Positions 7,204 through 15,143 of a stretch of 64,000 bases of DNA are shown here, in pieces; position 1 is the first letter of the stretch, and every line of letters starts with the position of its first letter. The notes under the pieces were generated by a model. It had not been told where the DNA came from. It worked only from the letters and a program-made list of their open reading frames with translations, and did not search any database. Position numbers and translations under genes: made by a program. The stretch is from Sulfomarinibacter sp963741385 (GTDB lineage: Bacteria > Acidobacteriota > Thermoanaerobaculia > Thermoanaerobaculales > Sulfomarinibacteraceae), in assembly GCA_963741385.1 (NCBI GenBank), contig CAVUHO010000003.1, positions 310,001 through 374,000 on the forward strand, read 5' to 3'.

Positions 7204-9375
7204 TCACATCTCCTCCGGCACCGGGATCCCCAGCAGCTCCTCGAGCAGCACCTGCATCTCGTCGCTGAACACGGTGAAAACCGCCCTGCGAAGCCTCCGT
7301 TTGTGGTCATCGTCCTCGGGGACCACGGGGTGGTTGTGATAGAGACGGTGAAACAGCTGCGCCATCTCGTGGGCGTGCTGGGCGAGCAACGAAAACTCCA
7401 GGTTTGCCACCGCCTGGGCGACGATCTCGCGGCGGCGGGCCATCTGCAGCACCAGATCCCACAGATCGTCGTCCAGCTCGACTCCCGCGAGTTCAGCGAT
7501 TTCGGAAGGCTCGAAGCGGCCTTCGCCACGGCGTTCGGCGAGCTTGGTGAAGATCTTCCGCGCTCGCACCGCCGAGTACTGGAGATAGGGACCGGTGTCC
7601 CCCTCGAAGGCGAGGGCCTCGTCGAAGTCAAAGGCCAGGACCCGGTTGCGGGACTGGCGGGCCATCAGATAGCGCAAAGCGCCGACCGCGATAGCCTGCG
7701 CGCGGTCGGCCACGTCGGCTGGCGCACCGCTGCCCTGGAGACGGCCGACGACGGCGTCCTCCGCGGAATCCACCAACACGTCGAGGAACTCGTCGGCCTT
7801 GACGCCGATGCCGCGGCGGCCCGACATCTCGACATAGGCCTTGGACATCTCCTCGTCGCTGAGACCGAAGGAGGTCCCGGTCCGCTCTTCGATGACCCGC
7901 ACCGCGGCCGGCGTCAGGGCGACCATCTCGTAGGCGAAGTGGATCGAGTTGTCGGCGGCCTCCGGGTGGCCGAGCACCCTGACCGCCTCCTTGACCACCT
8001 TCTGGGGATAGGATTGGCGGACGTCGATGACGTTGTAGACCCGCTCGCCAGCGCCGAAAGAACGGCATGGGACCGACTCCCCGACGGTCGAGGTGGTTTG
8101 CACGAGAAGGTCGGGGCCGCTGCCGTAGTGCACCGGCGCCGCGGGCCCGGCGCGGAGCCAGTCGGCGAAGGGGCGGTATCCGAAATCGTGGCGCGAGCCG
8201 TCACGGTCGCGCAGCAACCCGAGCTTCCACAGCTGGTAGGCGATGTCCTTGGCGGTGTAGGTGATCGTGCCGTTGGAACGCACCAGGATCTTGTCGGGGT
8301 CCTCCATGTCGGCAAACTCGGGGCTCGCTGCGAGGGACATCACCCAGCACCCCGAGTTCTTGCCGGCCTCCTCGAGACGGATGGCGCCGGCCTCCTCGAG
8401 CAACACGAAGGCGCGGTCCCAAAAGCCGAGCCGGATGATGTCGGACTCGTGAGGCAGCAGATCGTACGGCACGGCAAGACGCGCCATGGTGGCGAGGTGG
8501 CAGCGCACGTTCCCGTCGGCGATGGCGGCCGCGAGCCGGGCCACCGCGCGGCCGTTGAAGGCCTCGCCTGCCACCACCGACCCGCGCAGCAGGTGTAGCG
8601 CCTGGTCGAGCTCGAGATCGCCGTATCCCGCCTCGATGTGGTGCAGGATCTCGGCGCGGTGGATCGTGAAATCCGGGTCCTCAGCATAGCGGTTGGTGAC
8701 CCGGGGGTAGATCTCCCAGCACAGGTCGTCGAAGTCCTTTGTCGAGGCGGCGGGCACGCCGTCCCCCGGCGCCCTTTCCATCACCATCTCGATGAGCTCG
8801 TCGCGGCGGCAGGGCTCGACACCGAGGCTGGCGGCGAGCCCGGTCTCGGGCAGGTAGAGCAGACCGACGACCACGTCCGCGACCTGGACGCCGGTGTCGT
8901 CGATGTAGTTCTGGACTTCGACGTCGGAGCCGAGGTGGCGCAGGCAGCGCACCAGGATGTCGCCAAGCACGGCGTTGCGCAGGTGGCCGATGTGGGCGGC
9001 CTTGTTGGGGTTGATGTTGGTGTGCTCGACGATGGTCTTGAAAGCCACCGCTTCTACCGCGTCCGCTTCGCCCCCGAGGAGTCCGGCGAGCATGCGGTTG
9101 CGGTGGAGAAAGAGATTGAGAAAACCCGGACCGGCGATTTCCACGCGCTCCACTTCGTCATGCCACACCGCCTTCTCGACAACCGCCTCGGCAATCTGCC
9201 GCGGCGCCCGGCGCAGGACCTTGGCCAAAGGCAGCGCGCCGGGCCAGGCGAGATCGCCGAGATCGCGCCGCGGCGGCACCTCGAACACCACCTCCTCGGG
9301 CCGGTGGTCGAACTCGGCCTCGAGGGCGGCGGCAACCGCCTCCGCGGCGCGTTTCTTGATCGATTGCAGCGGCAT
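7204..9375 (-). CDS. argS: Arginyl-tRNA synthetase, unusually long
   Basis: A 723-residue class I synthetase that charges tRNA-Arg. An N-terminal additional domain is followed by the HIGH box in NPNKAAHIGHLRNAVLGD (about residues 117-134), a Rossmann core with an enlarged connective region, the KMSKR-equivalent MSGRRG, and a C-terminal DALR anticodon-binding domain (FEGDTGPYLQYSAVRARKIF onwards). Most bacterial ArgS proteins are about 550-590 residues, so roughly 130-150 are extra, mostly between HIGH and MSGRRG. NPNK replaces the common NPTGP before the HIGH box, which resembles eukaryote-like forms. The start has GGAGGAG five bases upstream. Confidence 0.93.
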   Translation of the reverse strand: MPLQSIKKRAAEAVAAALEAEFDHRPEEVVFEVPPRRDLGDLAWPGALPLAKVLRRAPRQIAEAVVEKAVWHDEVERVEIAGPGFLNLFLHRNRMLAGLLGGEADAVEAVAFKTIVEHTNINPNKAAHIGHLRNAVLGDILVRCLRHLGSDVEVQNYIDDTGVQVADVVVGLLYLPETGLAASLGVEPCRRDELIEMVMERAPGDGVPAASTKDFDDLCWEIYPRVTNRYAEDPDFTIHRAEILHHIEAGYGDLELDQALHLLRGSVVAGEAFNGRAVARLAAAIADGNVRCHLATMARLAVPYDLLPHESDIIRLGFWDRAFVLLEEAGAIRLEEAGKNSGCWVMSLAASPEFADMEDPDKILVRSNGTITYTAKDIAYQLWKLGLLRDRDGSRHDFGYRPFADWLRAGPAAPVHYGSGPDLLVQTTSTVGESVPCRSFGAGERVYNVIDVRQSYPQKVVKEAVRVLGHPEAADNSIHFAYEMVALTPAAVRVIEERTGTSFGLSDEEMSKAYVEMSGRRGIGVKADEFLDVLVDSAEDAVVGRLQGSGAPADVADRAQAIAVGALRYLMARQSRNRVLAFDFDEALAFEGDTGPYLQYSAVRARKIFTKLAERRGEGRFEPSEIAELAGVELDDDLWDLVLQMARRREIVAQAVANLEFSLLAQHAHEMAQLFHRLYHNHPVVPEDDDHKRRLRRAVFTVFSDEMQVLLEELLGIPVPEEM

Positions 9376-9448
9376 CAGGCTCCTCCAGACTCGACGGGCG
9401 ATTCTACTGCATCCCGGGCCGTCGCCTGCAACGTCCGCCCCACCACGC

Positions 9449-9638
9449 TGTCATCCCGACCGAAGCGTACACCGCTCCATCTTGTCATCCCGACCGAAGC
9501 GTACACCGCTCCATCTTGTCATCCCGACCGAGCGAAGCGAGCGGAGGGATCTGGGTGGGGGCTCCAGGCAACGCTGTTCCGCGAGCCACCCCCCAGATCC
9601 CTCCGCTCGGTCGCTGCGCGCCCTCGGTCGGGATGATA
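9449..9638. repeat. Dispersed GTCATCCCGACCGA palindromic repeat with 34-base tandem units
   Basis: TGTCATCCCGACCGA starts at 9449, 9483 and 9517, a 34-base period with the first two units nearly identical. The third runs into GCGAAGCGAGCGGAGGGATC. After about 50 bases the same motif returns inverted, ending CTCGGTCGGGATGAT. A second locus is at 19936-20090. With the toxin-like remnant it fills the gap between argS and the YfhO-like gene. Confidence 0.85.
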
Positions 9639-9717
9639 GACGAGGGGTTACTGCGCTCCCTCGGGTGGGACGACAGAGGATCCGACAGGGTGAGGGCGAT
9701 CCGGTGAACAGAGGAGA

Positions 9718-9834
9718 TTACGGTTCCGACACCGAGAAATCACCGGGCGGTTCCCGGTAGGTGAGCCGGTCATTGACGTCCCGCCGGTGGCCGATCTGGA
9801 GGATCCAGATCTCATGGTTGGGGGCAGACGTCAT
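9718..9834 (-). pseudogene. Fragment resembling the C-terminus of a RelE/ParE-type toxin
   Basis: A 38-residue reading frame whose segment EIWILQIGHRRDVNDRL resembles the C-terminal strand of RelE/ParE toxins, in which an [IV]x[IV]L[RQ][IV]GHR[RK][ED]VY pattern is common. The rest of the toxin fold and any antitoxin are absent. Its ATG overlaps the stop of the YfhO-like gene (ATGA), so it could be translated, but a gene remnant is the simpler reading. Confidence 0.4.
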
Positions 9835-12287
9835 CCGTGTGCGAACCGGCGAACCGCGAACACCAGGGCGACCACCGACAGGAGCGAGATTCCGAGGCCC
9901 GCAGGGAAGCCTTTTGGAACGTGGCGCCTGTCGACAACGTGAGTGCCTGCAGGTACGAAGACCGCCGAAAACGCGAAGTTGGCGTGCAGTTGAGCTGTCG
10001 TTTCGCCGTCGAGCGAGACCCGCCAACCGGGATTGAACGACTCCGAGAAGACGACCCATCCGGCGACCGCGGTGTCGATCATCACCGTCCAGTGATTCGT
10101 GCGCCGGTGCACCGACATGGCCGCTTGACAGTCCTCGGCTTCGGCGGGGCTCGTATCGACTGCGGAAGGCCCCGGAGGCCCGGCCGTTCCAGGTTCGTCC
10201 AGAACCACTTCCGACCGCGGGTCGAACCCAGGCTCCGTCATGAGGCGAAGGGATTCTTCCGGGGATCCGGCAAGAAGCGCCGTGCGAACGAACCCCACCA
10301 TCGGTGCCGATCCGAGGTTTCGGTATACGAAAAAACGCCGATTCGAGGCATTGGGAATCTCGAACAGCGGCTCGAGTTGCGGGTGGTCGAGCCTTTCGTG
10401 ACTCACGATCCAGCGCACCGCGGCAGCTGATAGCAGCGGAACCCGGCGCTGCCAACCGGATGCGGTGACCAGATCGGTCATCGAACGGATGCGTGACGCG
10501 GCCAACCCGTCAAAGTCGTCGTGGAACACGACCGGCAGGCCATAGAGCCACGGCAGGTAGGTGTTCAGCACGTCGAGGTTCCACCTGTATCGGTGGTAGG
10601 GATCGTTCGATGGTGCAAAGAGCACCAGGTCAGAAGGTTGTGGCGTGCTGTAGACCCGACCTTCCTCGTCGAATGACAGGATCGCGGCCGCTGCTGCCAG
10701 TTCGTTCTCGAAAACGGACCGAGGCGCCGTCGGATTCACCGGCAATCCCGCCCACACGAGGTCGACGAGAACCAGCCCGACTATTACGGCAGGCTGCCAC
10801 GGATGGACTCGGAGGGTTCGGGACAGGAACACCAGGAAGCCCAGGGAAACAATCAGTGTGGTGCGGCCGAAAGCGGTCTCAAGGCCCTCGGCAATCAACG
10901 GCGAGTGGATGCCGAACAGGATTTCCTGGATCCGCACCGTGGCCTCGGGGGCATACCGGAGAACGGCGAAAGCTACCGCAACCACGATTCCGGAGATCCC
11001 GGTGATGACGGCGAGAATCCTGGACGGGCGTCTGGAGGCTGCCCCTGAATCGAAAATGAAGTGGGCCGCCATTGCGGAGAGGAGAGCGATGGGCAGCAAA
11101 GCGGCCGCCAGGAACTTGACCGGGAAGCGAAACACCGAAAACTGCGGAACCAGCTCGAAGGCGGCCCTGAACCCTGGCAGGTACCTACCGAGCGACATCG
11201 TGACGCCAATCCCGGTGACTGCGGCGAGGAAGAGTACCAGGCGACGGGGAAAGCGACCGCTGCTGCGGCCGCCAACGGCGGCTGCAGCGAGGATCAGCGG
11301 CAGCAGTCCGACGTAGAGGCTGAGGATGTAGGGGAATTCCTCCGTCACCCGATCCCGCCCCCAGTACGCCGTTTCGTCGAGGGTATCAGTGTGCCCGAAG
11401 AAACCGGGAATCACGAGTTCGAACAGGCGTGATGGGTGAACAGACCAGGCGGAAAACGACGCGAAGCTCATCCCCTCCGCCCGGGCGGAGTCCCGGATCA
11501 CGGGCACGGCCGGGACGATCTGGATCGCGACGGCTCCGAGGATTAGCGCCTGGAGAACCAGGAGTGTCAGGATCCGCTGTCGCCACGTCGTGGATGGGTA
11601 GGGAAATACCACGCTCCAGGCTGCCACCAGTGCGCCGCCCAACAGGGCGAACTCAGCGCCCCCGGACAGCCAGATTGTGACCTCGACGAGGATGGCGACC
11701 GTGCACCACAACGGGTGCCGGGCACGCCAGAAGAGGTGCCACGAGACGAGCAACAGCGGGAGGAGCGCCAGGGCGTAGAACCTGTTGATGTGGTTGACAT
11801 AGGAGAGCATCGGACCCGAGTACGCGTAGATCACACCCGCGAGCAGGCTCGCTGACGGCCGCATCCCCAGGCAGCGTGTCAGCACATAGGTGCCCATGCC
11901 GGCCACGGCAAGGTGGAGTGTGATCTCGAGGTTGAAGGCGGTGGTCGCGCCGAGTGCGAGGTAGAGGAGATTGGTCGGGTAGAAGACCTGGTTGACCGGG
12001 TTTGCCAGGAACGGCTGTCCGCCGTGGAGCAGCGCGTCCCAGAACGGGAACTGGCCTGAGAGCACGAGGTCGGCGAGGAGCGCTTTCTTGGGTAGGGCGA
12101 GCTGGTAGATGTCACGGAAATAGAGGGTTTTCCCGAGGAACAGCGCGGGGAAGAAATACAGCACCGGCACCACGGCGAGCAGCCAGAGTTGCCACTCGCG
12201 CCACCGGAAGAGGCCATCCGGCAGGCCCTGGCGGTCAGGCCCCGGCGGCGGTCCCGCTTCGCCCTCTGGAATGCGCGTCGAGATCAT
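9831..12287 (-). CDS. YfhO-like multi-pass membrane protein
   Basis: About 818 residues. Roughly the first 500 are hydrophobic segments (e.g. LWLLAVVPVLYFFPALFL, LLAGVIYAYSGPMLSY, LLVLQALILGAVAI), followed by a soluble C-terminal domain and one last transmembrane segment at the end (LGISLLSVVALVFAVRRF). This layout matches the YfhO family, membrane proteins related to GT-C glycosyltransferases; an Asp-rich loop after the first helix (FRDIYQLALPKK) fits that relationship. A role in transferring sugars from lipid carriers is inferred from the family. The start is uncertain: ATG at 12287 or 12323, neither with a clear ribosome site. Confidence 0.75.
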   Translation of the reverse strand: MISTRIPEGEAGPPPGPDRQGLPDGLFRWREWQLWLLAVVPVLYFFPALFLGKTLYFRDIYQLALPKKALLADLVLSGQFPFWDALLHGGQPFLANPVNQVFYPTNLLYLALGATTAFNLEITLHLAVAGMGTYVLTRCLGMRPSASLLAGVIYAYSGPMLSYVNHINRFYALALLPLLLVSWHLFWRARHPLWCTVAILVEVTIWLSGGAEFALLGGALVAAWSVVFPYPSTTWRQRILTLLVLQALILGAVAIQIVPAVPVIRDSARAEGMSFASFSAWSVHPSRLFELVIPGFFGHTDTLDETAYWGRDRVTEEFPYILSLYVGLLPLILAAAAVGGRSSGRFPRRLVLFLAAVTGIGVTMSLGRYLPGFRAAFELVPQFSVFRFPVKFLAAALLPIALLSAMAAHFIFDSGAASRRPSRILAVITGISGIVVAVAFAVLRYAPEATVRIQEILFGIHSPLIAEGLETAFGRTTLIVSLGFLVFLSRTLRVHPWQPAVIVGLVLVDLVWAGLPVNPTAPRSVFENELAAAAAILSFDEEGRVYSTPQPSDLVLFAPSNDPYHRYRWNLDVLNTYLPWLYGLPVVFHDDFDGLAASRIRSMTDLVTASGWQRRVPLLSAAAVRWIVSHERLDHPQLEPLFEIPNASNRRFFVYRNLGSAPMVGFVRTALLAGSPEESLRLMTEPGFDPRSEVVLDEPGTAGPPGPSAVDTSPAEAEDCQAAMSVHRRTNHWTVMIDTAVAGWVVFSESFNPGWRVSLDGETTAQLHANFAFSAVFVPAGTHVVDRRHVPKGFPAGLGISLLSVVALVFAVRRFAHG

Positions 12288-12472
12288 GCGTCGCTCGCAT
12301 TCTTTTCGTTCTTCGACGATCATACGTCGATACCCGCATGAGTCGTCTGCCGGAGTTGTCGTCGCCCTCGCCGGTAGACGCCTCTTCGGGGTTTTCGAAA
12401 GCGCTGGACTCCGGGTTCGGAAGGGATTTCGTCCCCGGATGCCTCCCTCCTCTTTATCGGATCATCAGCGGC

Positions 12473-12501
12473 TTGGCAAAAGAGCCCTCGAGAGGTACCA
12501 T
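12473..12501 (+). promoter_or_regulatory. Sigma-70-type promoter of argF
   Basis: TTGGCA (12473-12478) and TACCAT (12496-12501) are separated by exactly 17 bases, a good housekeeping promoter about 60 bases ahead of the argF start. Confidence 0.65.
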
Positions 12502-12508
12502 GCCACGG

Positions 12509-12538
12509 CGCCGGTGCAGGATTTCACAAGCACCGGCG
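12509..12538 (+). promoter_or_regulatory. Leader stem-loop of argF mRNA
   Basis: A perfect nine-pair stem, CGCCGGTGC with GCACCGGCG, closes a 12-base loop just downstream of the predicted transcription start and 14 bases before the ribosome site. No T-run follows, so it is not a terminator. It could stabilise the mRNA or bind a regulator. Confidence 0.55.
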
Positions 12539-12561
12539 TGAGTTCTGAATTGGAGACCTGC

Positions 12562-13542
12562 ATGGCTGTCGATCTCAAGGGCCGGTCGTTCCTCAAACTG
12601 CTTGATTTCTCTCCCGATGAGATTCGTTATCTGCTGCAGTTGTCCGCCGAACTGAAGACCGAGAAGAAGGCCGGCGTCCGTCGCCGTTCGCTCGAGGGCC
12701 GCAACATCGCCCTGCTTTTCGAAAAACCCTCCACAAGGACCCGCTGCGCCTTCACCGTGGCGTGCATCGACGAGGGCGCCCACCCCGAGTACCTGGGCAA
12801 GGGCGATATTCAGTTCGGCAAGAAGGAGACCGTCGCCGACACGGCGCGGGTCCTTGGCCGGATGTTCGACGGCATCGAGTTCCGCGGCTTTGCCCACCAG
12901 ACGGTGGAGACCCTGGCCGAGTATGCCGGTGTGCCGGTGTGGAACGGGCTCACCGACCACTGGCACCCGACCCAGTTTCTGGCCGACGTGCTCACGATGC
13001 AGGAGGAGTTCGGCGATCTCAAGGGCCAGACGCTGGCCTACGTCGGCGACGGCCGCAACAACGTCGCCAACTCGCTGATGGTGGGTTGTGCCAAGCTCGG
13101 CATGCACTGCAGGATCGTGTCGCCCGAAGAACTCTTCCCGGAGCCGGACCTGACGGCGGCGGTGCGCGAGATCGCGTCGTCGACCGGTGGTTCGCTGACC
13201 GTGACGTCGTCGATCGAGGAGGGCGTGGCGGGTGCCGATGCCATCTATGCCGATGTCTGGGCGTCGATGGGTGAAGAGAGCCTGATCGCAGAGCGGATCA
13301 GGATTCTAGGCGGCTACAAGATCACCATGAAGATGATGGCGATGACCGGCAAGTCCGGCACCATCTTCCTCCACTGTTTGCCGGCCTTTCACAACCTGGA
13401 AACCGAGGTCGCGAAGCAGAACCCGGACATCCAGGAGGTGGAGGACGCGGTGTTCGAAGGGCCGCAGTCGCGGGTCTTCGATCAGGCCGAAAACCGTTTG
13501 CACACCATCAAAGCCGTGATGGTGGCGACTCTCGGGAGCTGA
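12562..13542 (+). CDS. argF: Ornithine carbamoyltransferase
   Basis: A 326-residue enzyme joining ornithine and carbamoyl phosphate to citrulline in arginine synthesis. The carbamoyl-phosphate site STRTR, HPTQ, the ornithine-side DVWASMGEE loop and the HCLPAFH motif with the catalytic Cys are all present, separating it from aspartate carbamoyltransferase. The ATG at 12562 has GGAG six bases upstream. It is followed closely by a saccharopine dehydrogenase gene, so the two amino-acid genes are probably co-transcribed. No other arginine gene or ArgR box is visible. Confidence 0.95.
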   Translation: MAVDLKGRSFLKLLDFSPDEIRYLLQLSAELKTEKKAGVRRRSLEGRNIALLFEKPSTRTRCAFTVACIDEGAHPEYLGKGDIQFGKKETVADTARVLGRMFDGIEFRGFAHQTVETLAEYAGVPVWNGLTDHWHPTQFLADVLTMQEEFGDLKGQTLAYVGDGRNNVANSLMVGCAKLGMHCRIVSPEELFPEPDLTAAVREIASSTGGSLTVTSSIEEGVAGADAIYADVWASMGEESLIAERIRILGGYKITMKMMAMTGKSGTIFLHCLPAFHNLETEVAKQNPDIQEVEDAVFEGPQSRVFDQAENRLHTIKAVMVATLGS

Positions 13543-13602
13543 CCCGAAGTGTCAAACCGGACGAAATGCGGCTGCATCAGGCCGCTGAGAAAGGACCCTC
13601 TC

Positions 13603-14940
13603 ATGAAGAAAGTTGTTGTTTTCGGAGCCGGACTGGTGGTTCGCGCTCACGTGCGGTATCTGCTCGATCATGGTTTCCACGTCACCGTTGCCAGCCGGAC
13701 GGTGAGCAAGGCGGAGGAGATCATCGACGGCCATCCCAACGGGACCCCCATGGCGTATGACATCACCGCGGAGCCTGAGCGGCTCGAGTCGATCATCGCC
13801 GACCACGACGTGGCGGTGAGCCTGTTGCCGTGGCAGTTCCACCCGCAGGTGGCCCGCGCATGCCTCAACGTCGGTAAGCATATGGTGACCACGTCCTATG
13901 TCAAAGAGGACATGCAGGCTCTCGATGCCGAAGCCAAGGAAAAGGGGATCATTCTCCTCAACGAGCTCGGGGTCGACCCCGGCATCGACCACATGACAGC
14001 GATGCAGGTGATCGACCGGGTCCACGCCGAGGGCGGTGAGATCACCACCTTCCAGTCCTACTGCGGGGGCCTGCCGGCTCCCGAAGCCAACGACAACCCC
14101 TACGGCTACAAGTTTTCGTGGAGCCCGCGTGGGGTGCTGCTGGCGGGGCTCAACACCTCGCGCTACCGCCGCGAGGGCAAGGTCGCCGATGTGCCCGGAT
14201 CTGAACTCTTTGACCATGTGTGGCCGGTCGAGGTGGAGATCGACGGAAAGGCCACTGCGCTCCAGGGCTACGCCAACCGCGACTCCATGCCCTATACCGA
14301 GGTCTACGGCATCGATCCGCGTGACGTCATGTTCCGCGGCACCCTGCGCTTTCCGGCGTGGTGTGCGATCCAGAAGCAGACGGCTCGGCTGGACTGGCTG
14401 GGCACGGACGGTATCGATGGCCTCGAGGGCAAGACCTACGCCGATCTGACGGCCCAGCTTGCCGGTATCGACGGCACCGACAACCTCAAGGCGAAAGTCG
14501 CGGCACACCTCGGCATCGATGCCGACGGTCCCGAACTCGCCGGGATGGAGTGGCTGGGGCTCTTCGGGAACGACCGTCTGCCGGGGCCGACGGCACCGGT
14601 CGACATTCTGACCAAACGGATGCTCCAGAAGATGTCCTACGCCGAGGGCGAGCGCGACATGCTGGTCCTCCAGCACACCTTCGTCGCGGAGTTTCCCGAC
14701 CGGACCGAGCACATCACCTCGACCATGATCGATTTCGGCATCCCCGGCGGCGACTCCTCGATGAACCGCACCGTCGGTCTGCCGGCGGCGGTAGGCGTGC
14801 GCTTCATTCTCGAAGGGCGCTTCAGGAAGCCGGGCGTCATCGTGCCGGTCATGAAGGAGTTCTACGAGCCCGCCCTCGAGGAGCTCCAGCGCCTGGGAAT
14901 CCAGTTCACCGATGAGGTGACTACGACACCAAAGGCGTAG
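13603..14940 (+). CDS. Saccharopine dehydrogenase, LYS9-like (glutamate-forming)
   Basis: A 445-residue protein with an N-terminal Rossmann fold (VVVFGAGLVVRAHVRYLL) and the long C-terminal domain typical of saccharopine reductase, including GVDPGIDHMTAMQVID, GGLPAPEANDNPYGYKFSWS and GGDSSMNRTVGLPAAVG. These resemble eukaryotic LYS9 and the SDH half of plant and animal LKR/SDH. The family interconverts saccharopine with aminoadipate semialdehyde and glutamate, so it could serve lysine breakdown or an aminoadipate route; direction cannot be told. The start at 13603 has AAGGA upstream. A terminator follows at 14988. Confidence 0.88.
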   Translation: MKKVVVFGAGLVVRAHVRYLLDHGFHVTVASRTVSKAEEIIDGHPNGTPMAYDITAEPERLESIIADHDVAVSLLPWQFHPQVARACLNVGKHMVTTSYVKEDMQALDAEAKEKGIILLNELGVDPGIDHMTAMQVIDRVHAEGGEITTFQSYCGGLPAPEANDNPYGYKFSWSPRGVLLAGLNTSRYRREGKVADVPGSELFDHVWPVEVEIDGKATALQGYANRDSMPYTEVYGIDPRDVMFRGTLRFPAWCAIQKQTARLDWLGTDGIDGLEGKTYADLTAQLAGIDGTDNLKAKVAAHLGIDADGPELAGMEWLGLFGNDRLPGPTAPVDILTKRMLQKMSYAEGERDMLVLQHTFVAEFPDRTEHITSTMIDFGIPGGDSSMNRTVGLPAAVGVRFILEGRFRKPGVIVPVMKEFYEPALEELQRLGIQFTDEVTTTPKA

Positions 14941-14985
14941 TTCTCAGTTTTGAGTTCTTAGGTTTGAGTTCTGAGTTCTGAGTTA
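14941..14985. repeat. Micro-tandem repeat, 7-base period
   Basis: Degenerate then exact copies of GAGTTCT (for example GAGTTCTGAGTTCTGAGTT) between the saccharopine dehydrogenase stop and its terminator. Confidence 0.8.
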
Positions 14986-14987
14986 CC

Positions 14988-15027
14988 GACCGGCCTCCCC
15001 TGGCCATCCCGGGGAGGTCGTTTTTTT
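14988..15027 (+). terminator. Rho-independent terminator after the argF-saccharopine dehydrogenase unit
   Basis: CCTCCCC pairs with GGGGAGG around a ten-base loop, extended by a few outer pairs, and is followed by seven T at 15021-15027. Confidence 0.85.
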
Positions 15028-15078
15028 CGAGCGGCCGAAATCCATGACCCGAAATGTACGGGGCGTGCCGGTGCGATG

Positions 15079-15111
15079 GAAATCCGAAATTCGAAATTCG
15101 AAATCCGAAAT
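15079..15111. repeat. Micro-tandem repeat, 7-base period
   Basis: Units AAATCCG, AAATTCG, AAATTCG, AAATCCG and AAATACC in succession, just upstream of the MATE gene promoter. Confidence 0.8.
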
Positions 15112-15143
15112 ACCATGAATTGCGCCTGCTATCCTCCACCACC

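Noticed and set aside
9449..9530. Possible CRISPR array (34-base repeats)
   Set aside because: The units abut with no spacers, the motif returns inverted, and no cas gene is present.
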